From JAICTV01 sp034666045 (lineage in GTDB: Bacteria; Planctomycetota; Phycisphaerae; Tepidisphaerales; Tepidisphaeraceae): a stretch of 17,284 bases of DNA. Of this stretch, positions 1 through 6,938 are shown piece after piece (position 1 is the first letter of the stretch; each line of letters opens with the position of its first letter). The DNA lies in the NCBI GenBank assembly GCA_034666045.1, contig JAXDMN010000265.1:1-17284 (forward strand), read 5' to 3'. The translations under genes were made by a program, and so were the position numbers. The notes beneath the pieces were generated by a model. The model had not been told where the DNA came from, ran no database searches, and worked only from the letters and a program-made list of their open reading frames with translations.

Positions 1-789
1 GGGCAATGCCTCGGCTGCCTGTCCGGGCACCTCTCCCAGTGCGGGTCCGGCGGAGGATACAAAGCCGCCGGCGGCTGGCAGTTTGGAAATACCATTCACG
101 GGGCGCAGGCCGAGTATCTCCTGGTTCCCAACGCCCAGGCCAACCTGGCGAAGATTCCGGATGATTTAACCGACGAGCAAGTCGTCCTGCTCGCCGACAT
201 CGCGTCGACTGGATTTTCCGGCGCCGAGTCGGCCGGCGTGCGCATCGGCGACTGCGTCGTCGTCTTCGCCCAGGGTCCGATCGGGCTGTGCGCCACCGCC
301 GGCGCAAAGCTCATGGGTGCGTCGCTTGTCATTGGCGTCGATGCCGATGCCAAGCGACTCGAAATGTCGCGTCGGATGGGTGCGGATGTCACGCTGAACG
401 TACGCGAGGTCGATGTCGTCCATGAAGTCATGCGTCTAACCGGCGGCGTCGACGTGGCGATCGAAGCGCTGGGCACCCAGGAGACCTTCGAGAGTTGCCT
501 GCGCTGTCTGCGGCCAGGCGGAACGTTGTCCAGCCTCGGCGTCTATTCCGGCAAGTTGCAAATGCCCTATGATGCGTTCGCCGCGGGATTGGGCGATCAT
601 CGCATCGTCACAACGCTCTGCCCCGGCGGGAAAGAGCGCATGCGCCGGCTGATGAACATGGTGCGCTCGGGTCGATTCGATCCCACGCCGCTGCTGACGC
701 ACTCGTTCAGGCTCGACGATATCGTCGCTGGCTACAAACTTTTCGGCGACCGGCAAGACGGAGTACTGAAGATCGCTATTCGACCGTGA
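1..789 (+). CDS. Zinc-dependent alcohol dehydrogenase, 5'-truncated by window edge
   Basis: This is the C-terminal ~262 residues of a medium-chain zinc alcohol dehydrogenase; the start lies upstream of the window. The frame is open from base 1 and opens with GQCLGCLSGHLSQC, part of the cysteine cluster that binds the structural zinc in this family. A Rossmann segment follows (VVVFAQGPIGLCATAGAKL, then an acidic VIGVDADAKRLE stretch). Spacing and wording resemble bacterial secondary alcohol dehydrogenases of the Clostridium beijerinckii/Thermoanaerobacter type, which reversibly oxidise secondary alcohols with NAD(P)+ in the cytoplasm. The catalytic zinc ligands near the N-terminus cannot be checked. 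The TGA stop overlaps the possible GTG start of the next gene, so the two are probably co-transcribed. Family is secure; substrate and cofactor are not. Confidence 0.9.
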   Translation, partial: GQCLGCLSGHLSQCGSGGGYKAAGGWQFGNTIHGAQAEYLLVPNAQANLAKIPDDLTDEQVVLLADIASTGFSGAESAGVRIGDCVVVFAQGPIGLCATAGAKLMGASLVIGVDADAKRLEMSRRMGADVTLNVREVDVVHEVMRLTGGVDVAIEALGTQETFESCLRCLRPGGTLSSLGVYSGKLQMPYDAFAAGLGDHRIVTTLCPGGKERMRRLMNMVRSGRFDPTPLLTHSFRLDDIVAGYKLFGDRQDGVLKIAIRP

Positions 790-833
790 GAGACCTCAAC
801 GCAACCAGGGAGCGTTCGATCTTTGAGAAATTC

Positions 834-1361
834 ATGACAGTCGACATCAGGCCCATCCTCGCCAGCGATGAGGCGATGATGATCCGTTTCCATCAAACAC
901 TTTCATCAGACAGCGTGCACGATCGTTACTTCGGCACGCTCGCGCTAGGCCAGAGAATTGAGCACGATCGACTCGTGCACGTTTGTCACCCCGACGTGGG
1001 CGACGTCGTGTTCGTCGTGGAGATCGTCGCGTCGGAGGGCGTGCGCGAGATCGTTGCCGTCGCAAGGCTTTCCACGGCGCCTGGTCGCACCGACGGCGAG
1101 GTGGCGCTGATCGTGAGCGATTTATTTCAGCATCGAGGGCTGGGCGGCGAACTCTTACGGCGACTTATTCGCGCTGCGAAAGATGCACATCTGACCCAGT
1201 TGTACGCGCACGTTCTTTCTGGAAATGCAGCAATGTTGCGGCTCTGTTCGGAAGTGGGGATGGTCATTCCAAGCTGCGAAATCGGGAGCGACGTGAAGGC
1301 AGTGTTAGACCTGCGCGCCGACAACGGGAATGAAAGCTTGGGAAACGTCCGAGCCCACTGA
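834..1361 (+). CDS. GNAT-family N-acetyltransferase
   Basis: A single-domain GNAT acetyltransferase of about 175 residues, which would transfer acetyl from acetyl-CoA to an amine. The N-terminus (MTVDIRPILASDEAMM) is the usual first strand and helix of the fold, and QHRGLG at residues 99-104 fits the acetyl-CoA pyrophosphate-binding motif Q/RxxGxG/A. The sequence resembles the acetyltransferase domain fused to acyl-CoA synthetase-like domains in Pat-type protein lysine acetyltransferases, so a protein target is possible but unproven. I chose ATG 834 because the fold begins there; an in-frame GTG at 786, overlapping the dehydrogenase stop, would add 16 residues. The 3' end overlaps the ATG at 1330 of the downstream ATPase, which suggests translational coupling. 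Confidence 0.82.
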   Translation: MTVDIRPILASDEAMMIRFHQTLSSDSVHDRYFGTLALGQRIEHDRLVHVCHPDVGDVVFVVEIVASEGVREIVAVARLSTAPGRTDGEVALIVSDLFQHRGLGGELLRRLIRAAKDAHLTQLYAHVLSGNAAMLRLCSEVGMVIPSCEIGSDVKAVLDLRADNGNESLGNVRAH

Positions 1362-4137
1362 CCCAGAGAGAACTTTATTGAGCGAGAATCTGTCACTCTT
1401 GAAATCGCCTCATGCCGGGGCGGCCGAGGAGGTCATTCGAACCCTCGGCACGGACGCGAGTGCGGGACTCACCAGCAGCGCGGCCACCGAACGATTGGCG
1501 CGTTTTGGTCGCAACGAGTTGGCCCAGGCACCGCGCGAGCCGTGGTGGCGACGGCTCGCGCGGCAGTTCGCCGACCTGCTCATCTGGATCCTCATTGCCG
1601 CGGCCATCATCTCCGGCGCGCTGGGCGAATGGCTCGATGCAGTGGCGATCCTCGCCATCGTGGTGCTCAACGGCGTCCTTGGCTTCGTGCAGGAGGGCCG
1701 GGCCGAGCAGGCGCTCGCGGCGCTCCGGAAGCTCTCATCCCCGCACGCCAAGGTCATCCGCGACGGGCGCTCGCAGAACCTCCCCGCCGCCGAACTCGTG
1801 CCCGGCGATCGCATCGACCTGGAGCCCGGCGACCGCGTCCCCGCGGACGTGCGGCTTATCGGCACGGCCGGCTTTCGCGTCGAGGAGGCCGCGCTCACCG
1901 GCGAATCCGTCCCGAGCGACAAGGATCACCGCGCGATACTCAGCGCGGAAGCGCCGCTCGGCGACCGCGTGAACCTGGCGTACATGGGCACCACGGTTGT
2001 CGCCGGCACCGCCAGCGCCGTCGTTGTCGCGACTGGGATGAACACCGAGATCGGGCACATCGCCGGCATGCTGCAGCAGGAGGAAATCGAGCAGACGCCG
2101 CTTCAGCGCAGGCTGAGCGAACTGGGCAGGATGCTGGTGTACGTCGTGCTCGGAATTGTTGCGCTGATGTTCCTCCTGCAAGTCTGGCGCGGCGGCAAGC
2201 TCGTCGACGCGTTCCTGCTCTCGGTGAGCCTGGCGGTAGCCGCTGTCCCTGAGGGGCTGTCGGCCGTTGTCACCGTGGCGCTCGCGTTGGGATTGCAGCG
2301 GATGGCAAAACGCCACGCGCTGATCCGGCGGCTCCCCAGCGTGGAGACGCTGGGCGCGGTGACGGTGATCTGCACGGACAAGACCGGCACGCTCACGCGC
2401 AACGAGATGACGGTGCGTGAAATTGAAGCGGGCGGAAAACGGTACGAGGTGACGGGCGGCGGCTACGAGCCGGTAGGCGAGTTCCGCGCGCGGGGTCCAT
2501 CTCCGGCCGCCGACGCAAGGGAGGCGCAGCAGGCAAATACCGACACGGTGGATCCGCGGCAAGCGCCTGCGCTGCGGCAGGCGCTGACGGTCGGCGCGTG
2601 GTGTGGGCATGCGCAAGTGACGCGTGCGAACGAACACGATGGAAAGTGGGAGCTGATCGGCGACCCGACGGAGGGAGCGCTCGTTGTCGCCGCGATGAAA
2701 GCCGGTGTCCAGGTGAAGGATCGCGATCGGCACATCGTGCACGAGATCCCCTTCAGCTCCGACCGCAAGGCGATGTCGGTCGTCGTTCGCATCGATGAGA
2801 ACCGGCTGTTCATGTACACCAAGGGCGCGCCGGAAGTGGTGCTCGACAAATGCACGCGGGCGCTTTTTGACGGCGAGGAACGTCCACTCAACGACGATCG
2901 CCGTCACGAGATCCTCCAGGTCGCTCACGCGATGGGCGAGCGGGCGCTGCGTGTGCTGGGCCTGGCGTATCGCGAGGTTGAAACTCCGCAGTCGGATGAG
3001 ACGAACCTGATCTTCGCCGGCCTCGCCGGCATGATGGACCCGCCGCGCGAAGAGGCACGCGCTGCCGTCGAGCGTTGCCTCTCCGCGGGCATCCGACCGG
3101 TGATGATCACCGGCGATCATCCCGACACGGCCAAAGCCATCGCTCGGGACTTGAGAATCATGCGCGAAGGGCAGCGCGTTCTTCTCGGCATTGAGCTGGA
3201 TCAGACCGACGACGCCAAGCTGGCCGCGGAGGTGGAACAGATCCCGGTTTACGCGCGGGTAACGGCCGCGCACAAGCTGCGGATCATCAAGGCCTGGCGC
3301 GCGCGACATCAGGTGGTGGCGATGACTGGCGACGGCGTGAACGACGCCCCGGCAATCAAAGCCGCCGATGTCGGCGTCGCCATGGGCGTCACCGGCACCG
3401 ACGTGACCAAAGAGGCGTCGGACATGGTGCTGACCGACGACAACTTCGCGTCGATCGTCAACGCGGTGGAGGAAGGCCGCACGATCTACGACAACATCCG
3501 CAAGTTCGTCCATTACCTGCTGGCGACGAACGCGGGCGAGGTGATGTTCATGTTCTGCGCGACATTGATCGGATGGCCGGCGCCGCTGGTTGCGATTCAG
3601 CTCCTGTGGATCAACCTGGTGACGGACGCGCTTCCCGCGATGGCGCTAGGAGTCGAGCCGCCGGAACCGGATGTCATGCAGCGCCCCCCGCGCCCGCCGA
3701 ACGAGCGCGTGATCACCATCCGCCGCGGGCTGCGCATCCTATACCACGGAGCGCTCAACGCGGTCGTGGCGGGGGTCGCCTTCTACGTCGTGTACCGCGG
3801 GCGGGAAGAGAATCTACCGGCCGCCCGCACCGCCGCGTTCTGCACGCTCGCGTTCGCCCAACTCCTGTTCTCGTTCGGCTGCCGCAGCGAGCGATACACG
3901 CTGCCGCAGCTCGGCCTGTTCTCCAACCGCTGGCTCCTGGGCGCGATCGCCGTGTCGGCCCTTCTGCAACTCGCTGTGGTGACGTCACCGTTCCTTCAGC
4001 CGCTCTTCAAAGTGGCCCCCGGCGTGTTCGCGCGGGAGTGGCTGTTGATTGTGGCGCTCGCGTTGACGCCGGTGACGTTAGTCGAGGTGGCGAAGCTCGT
4101 GCGAGAACGCCTGCGCAGCCGTGGCGCGGACCTTTGA
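1330..4137 (+). CDS. Cation-transporting P-type ATPase, Ca2+ type (P2A, SERCA/PMR1-like)
   Basis: A complete P-type ATPase of 935 residues that would pump Ca2+ (possibly Mn2+) across the cytoplasmic membrane using ATP. In order: cytoplasmic N-terminus; M1-M2 (about 65-115); actuator TGES at 190-193; M3-M4 with the ion-binding VPEGL at 306-310; phosphorylation motif DKTGTLT with Asp350; nucleotide-domain KGAPE at 498-502; TGD at 594-596; hinge TGDGVND at 666-672; then M5-M10. Ion ligands match SERCA: Glu308, Asn734, Glu737, Asn762, Thr765, Asp766; the SERCA Glu908 position is Gln844. ATG 1330 lies inside the acetyltransferase gene with little room for a ribosome site. An in-frame TTG at 1378, seven bases after AGAGAG, is a credible alternative start that removes the overlap. 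Confidence 0.93.
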   Translation: MKAWETSEPTDPERTLLSENLSLLKSPHAGAAEEVIRTLGTDASAGLTSSAATERLARFGRNELAQAPREPWWRRLARQFADLLIWILIAAAIISGALGEWLDAVAILAIVVLNGVLGFVQEGRAEQALAALRKLSSPHAKVIRDGRSQNLPAAELVPGDRIDLEPGDRVPADVRLIGTAGFRVEEAALTGESVPSDKDHRAILSAEAPLGDRVNLAYMGTTVVAGTASAVVVATGMNTEIGHIAGMLQQEEIEQTPLQRRLSELGRMLVYVVLGIVALMFLLQVWRGGKLVDAFLLSVSLAVAAVPEGLSAVVTVALALGLQRMAKRHALIRRLPSVETLGAVTVICTDKTGTLTRNEMTVREIEAGGKRYEVTGGGYEPVGEFRARGPSPAADAREAQQANTDTVDPRQAPALRQALTVGAWCGHAQVTRANEHDGKWELIGDPTEGALVVAAMKAGVQVKDRDRHIVHEIPFSSDRKAMSVVVRIDENRLFMYTKGAPEVVLDKCTRALFDGEERPLNDDRRHEILQVAHAMGERALRVLGLAYREVETPQSDETNLIFAGLAGMMDPPREEARAAVERCLSAGIRPVMITGDHPDTAKAIARDLRIMREGQRVLLGIELDQTDDAKLAAEVEQIPVYARVTAAHKLRIIKAWRARHQVVAMTGDGVNDAPAIKAADVGVAMGVTGTDVTKEASDMVLTDDNFASIVNAVEEGRTIYDNIRKFVHYLLATNAGEVMFMFCATLIGWPAPLVAIQLLWINLVTDALPAMALGVEPPEPDVMQRPPRPPNERVITIRRGLRILYHGALNAVVAGVAFYVVYRGREENLPAARTAAFCTLAFAQLLFSFGCRSERYTLPQLGLFSNRWLLGAIAVSALLQLAVVTSPFLQPLFKVAPGVFAREWLLIVALALTPVTLVEVAKLVRERLRSRGADL

Positions 4138-4217
4138 GCGTGGTTTGCCCACACCATTCGTCTTCTGAAGTTGATCGCGCACATCCCACCCGCTCAGCCG
4201 AGAAGCTAAAGGCGCAG

Positions 4218-4238
4218 CGCCCCTCAGAAAGAGGGGCG
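4218..4238. repeat. 8-bp perfect hairpin downstream of the ATPase gene
   Basis: CGCCCCTC (4218-4225) and GAGGGGCG (4231-4238) pair perfectly around an AGAAA loop. It lies 80 bases after the ATPase stop and directly before the tRNA-Phe terminator hairpin. On the + strand it has no U-tract of its own, so alone it may stabilise the mRNA 3' end rather than terminate transcription. Confidence 0.6.
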
Positions 4239-4239
4239 T

Positions 4240-4268
4240 AAAAAAAGCCCTGCATTTACAGGGCTTTT
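4240..4268 (-). terminator. Rho-independent terminator of tRNA-Phe, probably bidirectional
   Basis: On the minus strand AAAAGCCCTG and CAGGGCTTTT form a 10-bp stem around a 6-base loop, followed by a run of seven T. It starts five bases past the tRNA-Phe 3' end, as expected for a tRNA gene. On the + strand the same stem is followed by TTTTCT, so it could also stop transcripts from the ATPase operon. Confidence 0.85.
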
Positions 4269-4272
4269 CTCA

Positions 4273-4345
4273 TGGGTAGGGCCGGAATCGAACCGGCGAC
4301 ACATGGATTTTCAGTCCATTGCTCTACCAGCTGAGCTACCTACCC
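4273..4345 (-). tRNA. tRNA-Phe (anticodon GAA)
   Basis: The minus strand folds into a full cloverleaf: acceptor GGGTAGG/CCTACCC, D stem GCTC/GAGC, anticodon stem ATGGA/TCCAT with loop CTGAAAA (anticodon GAA), five-base variable loop, and T arm GCCGG-TTCGATT-CCGGC. The discriminator is A at 4273. CCA is not encoded and must be added afterwards. The gene is flanked by its own likely promoter (4363-4390) and terminator (4240-4268), so it is an independent unit transcribed against its neighbours. Confidence 0.97.
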
Positions 4346-4362
4346 GGCAGAACGAGCGCGAG

Positions 4363-4390
4363 ATTCTAGGTCGCACATCACGTTTTGCAA
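4363..4390 (-). promoter_or_regulatory. Likely sigma70-type promoter of tRNA-Phe
   Basis: Reading the minus strand, TTGCAA (4390-4385) is followed after 16 bases by TAGAAT (4368-4363), which puts the start site near 4356, about ten bases before the tRNA. TTGCAA is its own reverse complement, so it could also serve as a -35 element for the divergent oxidoreductase gene, but no good -10 box is visible in that direction. Confidence 0.55.
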
Positions 4391-4437
4391 GCACGGAAAG
4401 CCTCTCAACTAAAGCCGTGCTCGGCAGTAACAATCAC

Positions 4438-5826
4438 ATGCTTCCAACACGTCGAGAGGTGATTCGTACCGGCATCGCCGCCGCCGGTCTTTCCATCGTA
4501 GCCGGTGCTTCCACTTCCTGCGCCGCCGCCGACGCGCCTGGCGCATCGAGCAAACCCGCAACCACCAAAGCGACCACCAAGGCCGCCACCACGCAGGCGA
4601 ATTCGCGACCCGGCATCGGCTGGATCGGCAACGGCGGCATCGCCCGCTACAAGGCGAACTTCGCCCCGCGCTACGGCGACGTCGTCGCCTGCTGCGACGT
4701 CGACAAGGGTCACGCCGACTCCTTCAACAAGGAGTTCGGCGGCGGAAAAGCGTTCGTCACGAAAGATTACCGCAAGGTGCTCGAGCGCAAGGACGTCGAC
4801 GTCGTCTTCATCGACACGCCGGACCATTGGCACGCGAAGATCGCCGCCGACGCGCTGCGCGCCGGCAAGGACGTTTACTGCGAGAAGCCGCTCACGCTGA
4901 CGATCGACGAGGGGCGCAAGCTGTGCGCCGTCGCGCGCGAGACGGCCCGCGTTTTTCAGGTCGGCACGCAGCAGCGCAGCGACGAGCGCTTCCAGAAGAT
5001 GATCGCGCTCGTCCACGCCGGTCGGATCGGAAAGGTGCGCCGCGTCTACGCCGTCATCGGCGACACGCCGCAGAAGGGCCGCGATTTCAAGACCGCCGCC
5101 CCACCCGCCGATTTCGATTGGGACCTGTGGCAGGGCCAGTCGCCGCGCACGGCGTACATCCCGGAGCGCACGCACAACACCTTCCGCTGGTGGTACGAAT
5201 ACTCCGGCGGGATCATGACCGACTGGGGCGCGCACCACTGCGACATCGCGCAGCTCGCGGTCGCGCCCGATCTGCCCGGGCCCACCTGGATCGAGCCCCT
5301 CGAAGTCGAGCACCCGGTCCCGCTCGTTCACGGCCGGGCGATGGTCGACAACGCCTACAACACCGCCATCCGCTTCAACGTGCGCGTCGCGTTCGCGAAC
5401 GGCGTCGAGATGTTCATCCGCTCGCACATGAAGCCCTTCGACTTCAACGCCGAGAACGGCATCCGCATCGAGGGCGACGAAGGCGCCATCTTCGCCGACC
5501 GCTTCCGCGTCACGGGCGACGCCGTCGACGCGATGAAGGACCACCCGCTGCCGAAGGACATGACCGACCGCTTCGTGCTCGGCCCGATGGAGGACGTGCA
5601 CCACAAGCACATCCAAAACTTCTTCGACTGCGTGAAGTCGCGCAAGCAGCCGACGTCCGACGTCTTCAGCCACACGCGCAACCTGGCGACGTGTCACCTG
5701 GCCAACATCTCGATGCGCCTGGGCCGCAAGCTCCGCTGGGACGCCACGGCAGAGGAAATCGTGGGGGACGAAGAAGCGAATTCGTTCCAGTCGCGGCCGC
5801 AGCGCAAAGGCTTCGAGATCGCGTGA
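4438..5826 (+). CDS. Gfo/Idh/MocA-family oxidoreductase, Tat-exported
   Basis: A 462-residue NAD(P)-dependent oxidoreductase of the glucose-fructose oxidoreductase/inositol dehydrogenase family, which acts on sugars, inositols or their derivatives. The N-terminus carries a twin-arginine motif (TRREVIRTG, Arg5-Arg6), a hydrophobic stretch to about residue 30, and a Thr/Ala/Lys-rich linker (about 38-56). The Rossmann segment begins at GIGWIGNGGIA (59-69); the signature EKP is at 149-151 and the conserved GAHHCD, which supplies active-site residues, at 264-269. Planctomycetes encode many such exported paralogues with unknown substrates. ATG 4438 is chosen because the Tat signal starts there; the longer open frame upstream runs through the tRNA-Phe gene. 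Cys28 has only a poor lipobox. Confidence 0.9.
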   Translation: MLPTRREVIRTGIAAAGLSIVAGASTSCAAADAPGASSKPATTKATTKAATTQANSRPGIGWIGNGGIARYKANFAPRYGDVVACCDVDKGHADSFNKEFGGGKAFVTKDYRKVLERKDVDVVFIDTPDHWHAKIAADALRAGKDVYCEKPLTLTIDEGRKLCAVARETARVFQVGTQQRSDERFQKMIALVHAGRIGKVRRVYAVIGDTPQKGRDFKTAAPPADFDWDLWQGQSPRTAYIPERTHNTFRWWYEYSGGIMTDWGAHHCDIAQLAVAPDLPGPTWIEPLEVEHPVPLVHGRAMVDNAYNTAIRFNVRVAFANGVEMFIRSHMKPFDFNAENGIRIEGDEGAIFADRFRVTGDAVDAMKDHPLPKDMTDRFVLGPMEDVHHKHIQNFFDCVKSRKQPTSDVFSHTRNLATCHLANISMRLGRKLRWDATAEEIVGDEEANSFQSRPQRKGFEIA

Positions 5827-5832
5827 AGCAAT

Positions 5833-6013
5833 TACTCCCTCTTCCCGGTACGCCGGGGAGAGGGTTGGGGAGAGGGGCGAGTGGCGCTCCATGACGATGA
5901 TCGTCCGATTCGCCAGACGGCGCGGTGCGGCGAATCAAACGAGCATAAGACTCCCACGCGCACCTCGCCCCTCTCCCCCGCCCTCTCTCCGGACGTACCG
6001 GGTCGAGGGAGTA
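5833..6013. repeat. ~180-bp element with long imperfect terminal inverted repeats
   Basis: Arms 5833-5881 and 5964-6013 are inverted copies that pair at about 44 of 50 positions, with one single-base gap. Both contain TACTCCCTC, CCCGGTACG and a GA-rich GGGGAGAGGGGCGAG end. The centre holds a second perfect 8-bp inverted repeat, GATTCGCC (5907-5914) with GGCGAATC (5929-5936). It fills most of the gap between the oxidoreductase and psd. No transposase is encoded. It looks like a non-autonomous palindromic element, and I recall similar CTCTCCCC-type repeats dispersed in many bacterial genomes. Confidence 0.75.
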
Positions 6014-6033
6014 GCTCCCCGCCGCTCTTCACG

Positions 6034-6062
6034 TTGACAGCTTTTCCGCCCCCACCTAGCCT
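6034..6062 (+). promoter_or_regulatory. Likely sigma70-type promoter of psd
   Basis: A perfect -35 TTGACA (6034-6039) is followed by a 17-bp spacer and TAGCCT (6057-6062). The -10 box ends seven bases before the psd ATG, so transcription should begin at or within a base or two of the start codon. No Shine-Dalgarno sequence is visible. Confidence 0.55.
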
Positions 6063-6069
6063 GAATCCC

Positions 6070-6807
6070 ATGGCCCTCGTCACTCGCCACGGCTTCAAGG
6101 AAATGCTCATCGGCTCCGTCGTCCTCGCCGCCGTTGCGGTCGGCCTCGGGTTCGCGTGGTGGCCGCTGGCGCTGATCGTTGTGCCTGTGCTGGTCTGGTT
6201 GTTCGCGTTCTTCCGCGATCCCGACCGCGAAATCCCCGCCGAGCAGCACGTCATGGTCAGCCCGGCTGACGGCACCGTCTCCGACATCACCGAGCTGCCG
6301 AGCTGCGACCTCCTCGACGGGCAACCTGCCCTGCGCATCGGCATTTTTCTCTCCGTCTTCAACGTCCACGTCAACCGCAGCCCGTGCGACGCCGTCGTGC
6401 TCAAGGTGATTTACAAAAAGGGCAAATTCATCAACGCGATGAGCCACGCCAAGGCCAGCGACGAGAACGAATCGAACACCGTCGTCCTCGGCGAGCCGGC
6501 GACGAAGAAACCGGTCGCGGTGGTAAAGCAGATCGTCGGCCTGATCGCCCGGCGGATCATTTTCACGGCGAAGGACGGCGATCATCTCAAGCGCGGCGAC
6601 CGCATCGGCATGATCAAATTCGGCAGCCGCACGGAGCTCTACGTCCTGAAATCACTCGAACCGCAGTCGAAGGTCACCGTCGGCCAAACCGTCCGCGGCG
6701 GCGCGGATGTCGTCGTCGTCCTGGGCAAACCGATCCACACGACCGAGCCGGCGAAGAATTTGGATGAAGAGTTTGAGCCGCTCGTGCCGCGCGAAACACC
6801 AGTGTGA
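6070..6807 (+). CDS. psd: Phosphatidylserine decarboxylase
   Basis: A 245-residue pyruvoyl-dependent decarboxylase that converts phosphatidylserine to phosphatidylethanolamine at the inner membrane face. Residues about 12-50 are hydrophobic and should anchor it, followed by a FFRDPDREIP segment typical of the short Psd form. The self-cleavage site is Gly185-Ser186 in KFGSRTEL; Ser186 becomes the pyruvoyl group. Asp67 in SPADG and His100 in FNVHVNRSP are the likely partners of the autocleavage triad. The length suits the short PSD-A/archaetidylserine decarboxylase-like branch and is shorter than the E. coli enzyme. ATG 6070 gives the expected N-terminus. pssA, the preceding pathway step, lies 131 bases downstream, separated by a palindromic repeat. 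Confidence 0.95.
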   Translation: MALVTRHGFKEMLIGSVVLAAVAVGLGFAWWPLALIVVPVLVWLFAFFRDPDREIPAEQHVMVSPADGTVSDITELPSCDLLDGQPALRIGIFLSVFNVHVNRSPCDAVVLKVIYKKGKFINAMSHAKASDENESNTVVLGEPATKKPVAVVKQIVGLIARRIIFTAKDGDHLKRGDRIGMIKFGSRTELYVLKSLEPQSKVTVGQTVRGGADVVVVLGKPIHTTEPAKNLDEEFEPLVPRETPV

Positions 6808-6823
6808 GGAAAATCCGAAGCAC

Positions 6824-6923
6824 GAAGCACGAAATCCGAAACAAATTCAAAACATTCGAAGAAGAAATGACAGAAACCCGATTTGAATTTCGTGCTTTGA
6901 ATTTGTTTCGGATTTCGTGCTTC
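6824..6923. repeat. AT-rich palindrome with 28-bp perfect arms
   Basis: Bases 6824-6851 and 6896-6923 are perfect 28-bp inverted copies around a 44-base centre; the arms contain CGAAATCCGAAACAAATTC and its complement. Short direct repeats of the GAAGCACGAA and GATTTCGTGCTT type extend the structure on both sides. The segment is much more AT-rich than the flanking genes and fills the psd-pssA gap. I recall similar CGAAATTCG-type intergenic repeats in planctomycete genomes, but copy number cannot be tested here. Confidence 0.85.
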
Positions 6924-6938
6924 CGATTTCGTGCTTAG

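Noticed and set aside
1735..3513. A 592-codon open frame on the minus strand opposite the P-type ATPase
   Set aside because: It lies wholly inside a gene with all family motifs intact and shows no recognisable domain.
4303..4437. Extension of the oxidoreductase start upstream to 4303
   Set aside because: This would place coding sequence inside tRNA-Phe, and the twin-arginine signal begins at 4438.
4405..5892. A 495-codon minus-strand open frame opposite the oxidoreductase
   Set aside because: Repetitive Asp/Val/Ala/Arg composition typical of a shadow frame; it also runs through the repeat at 5833.
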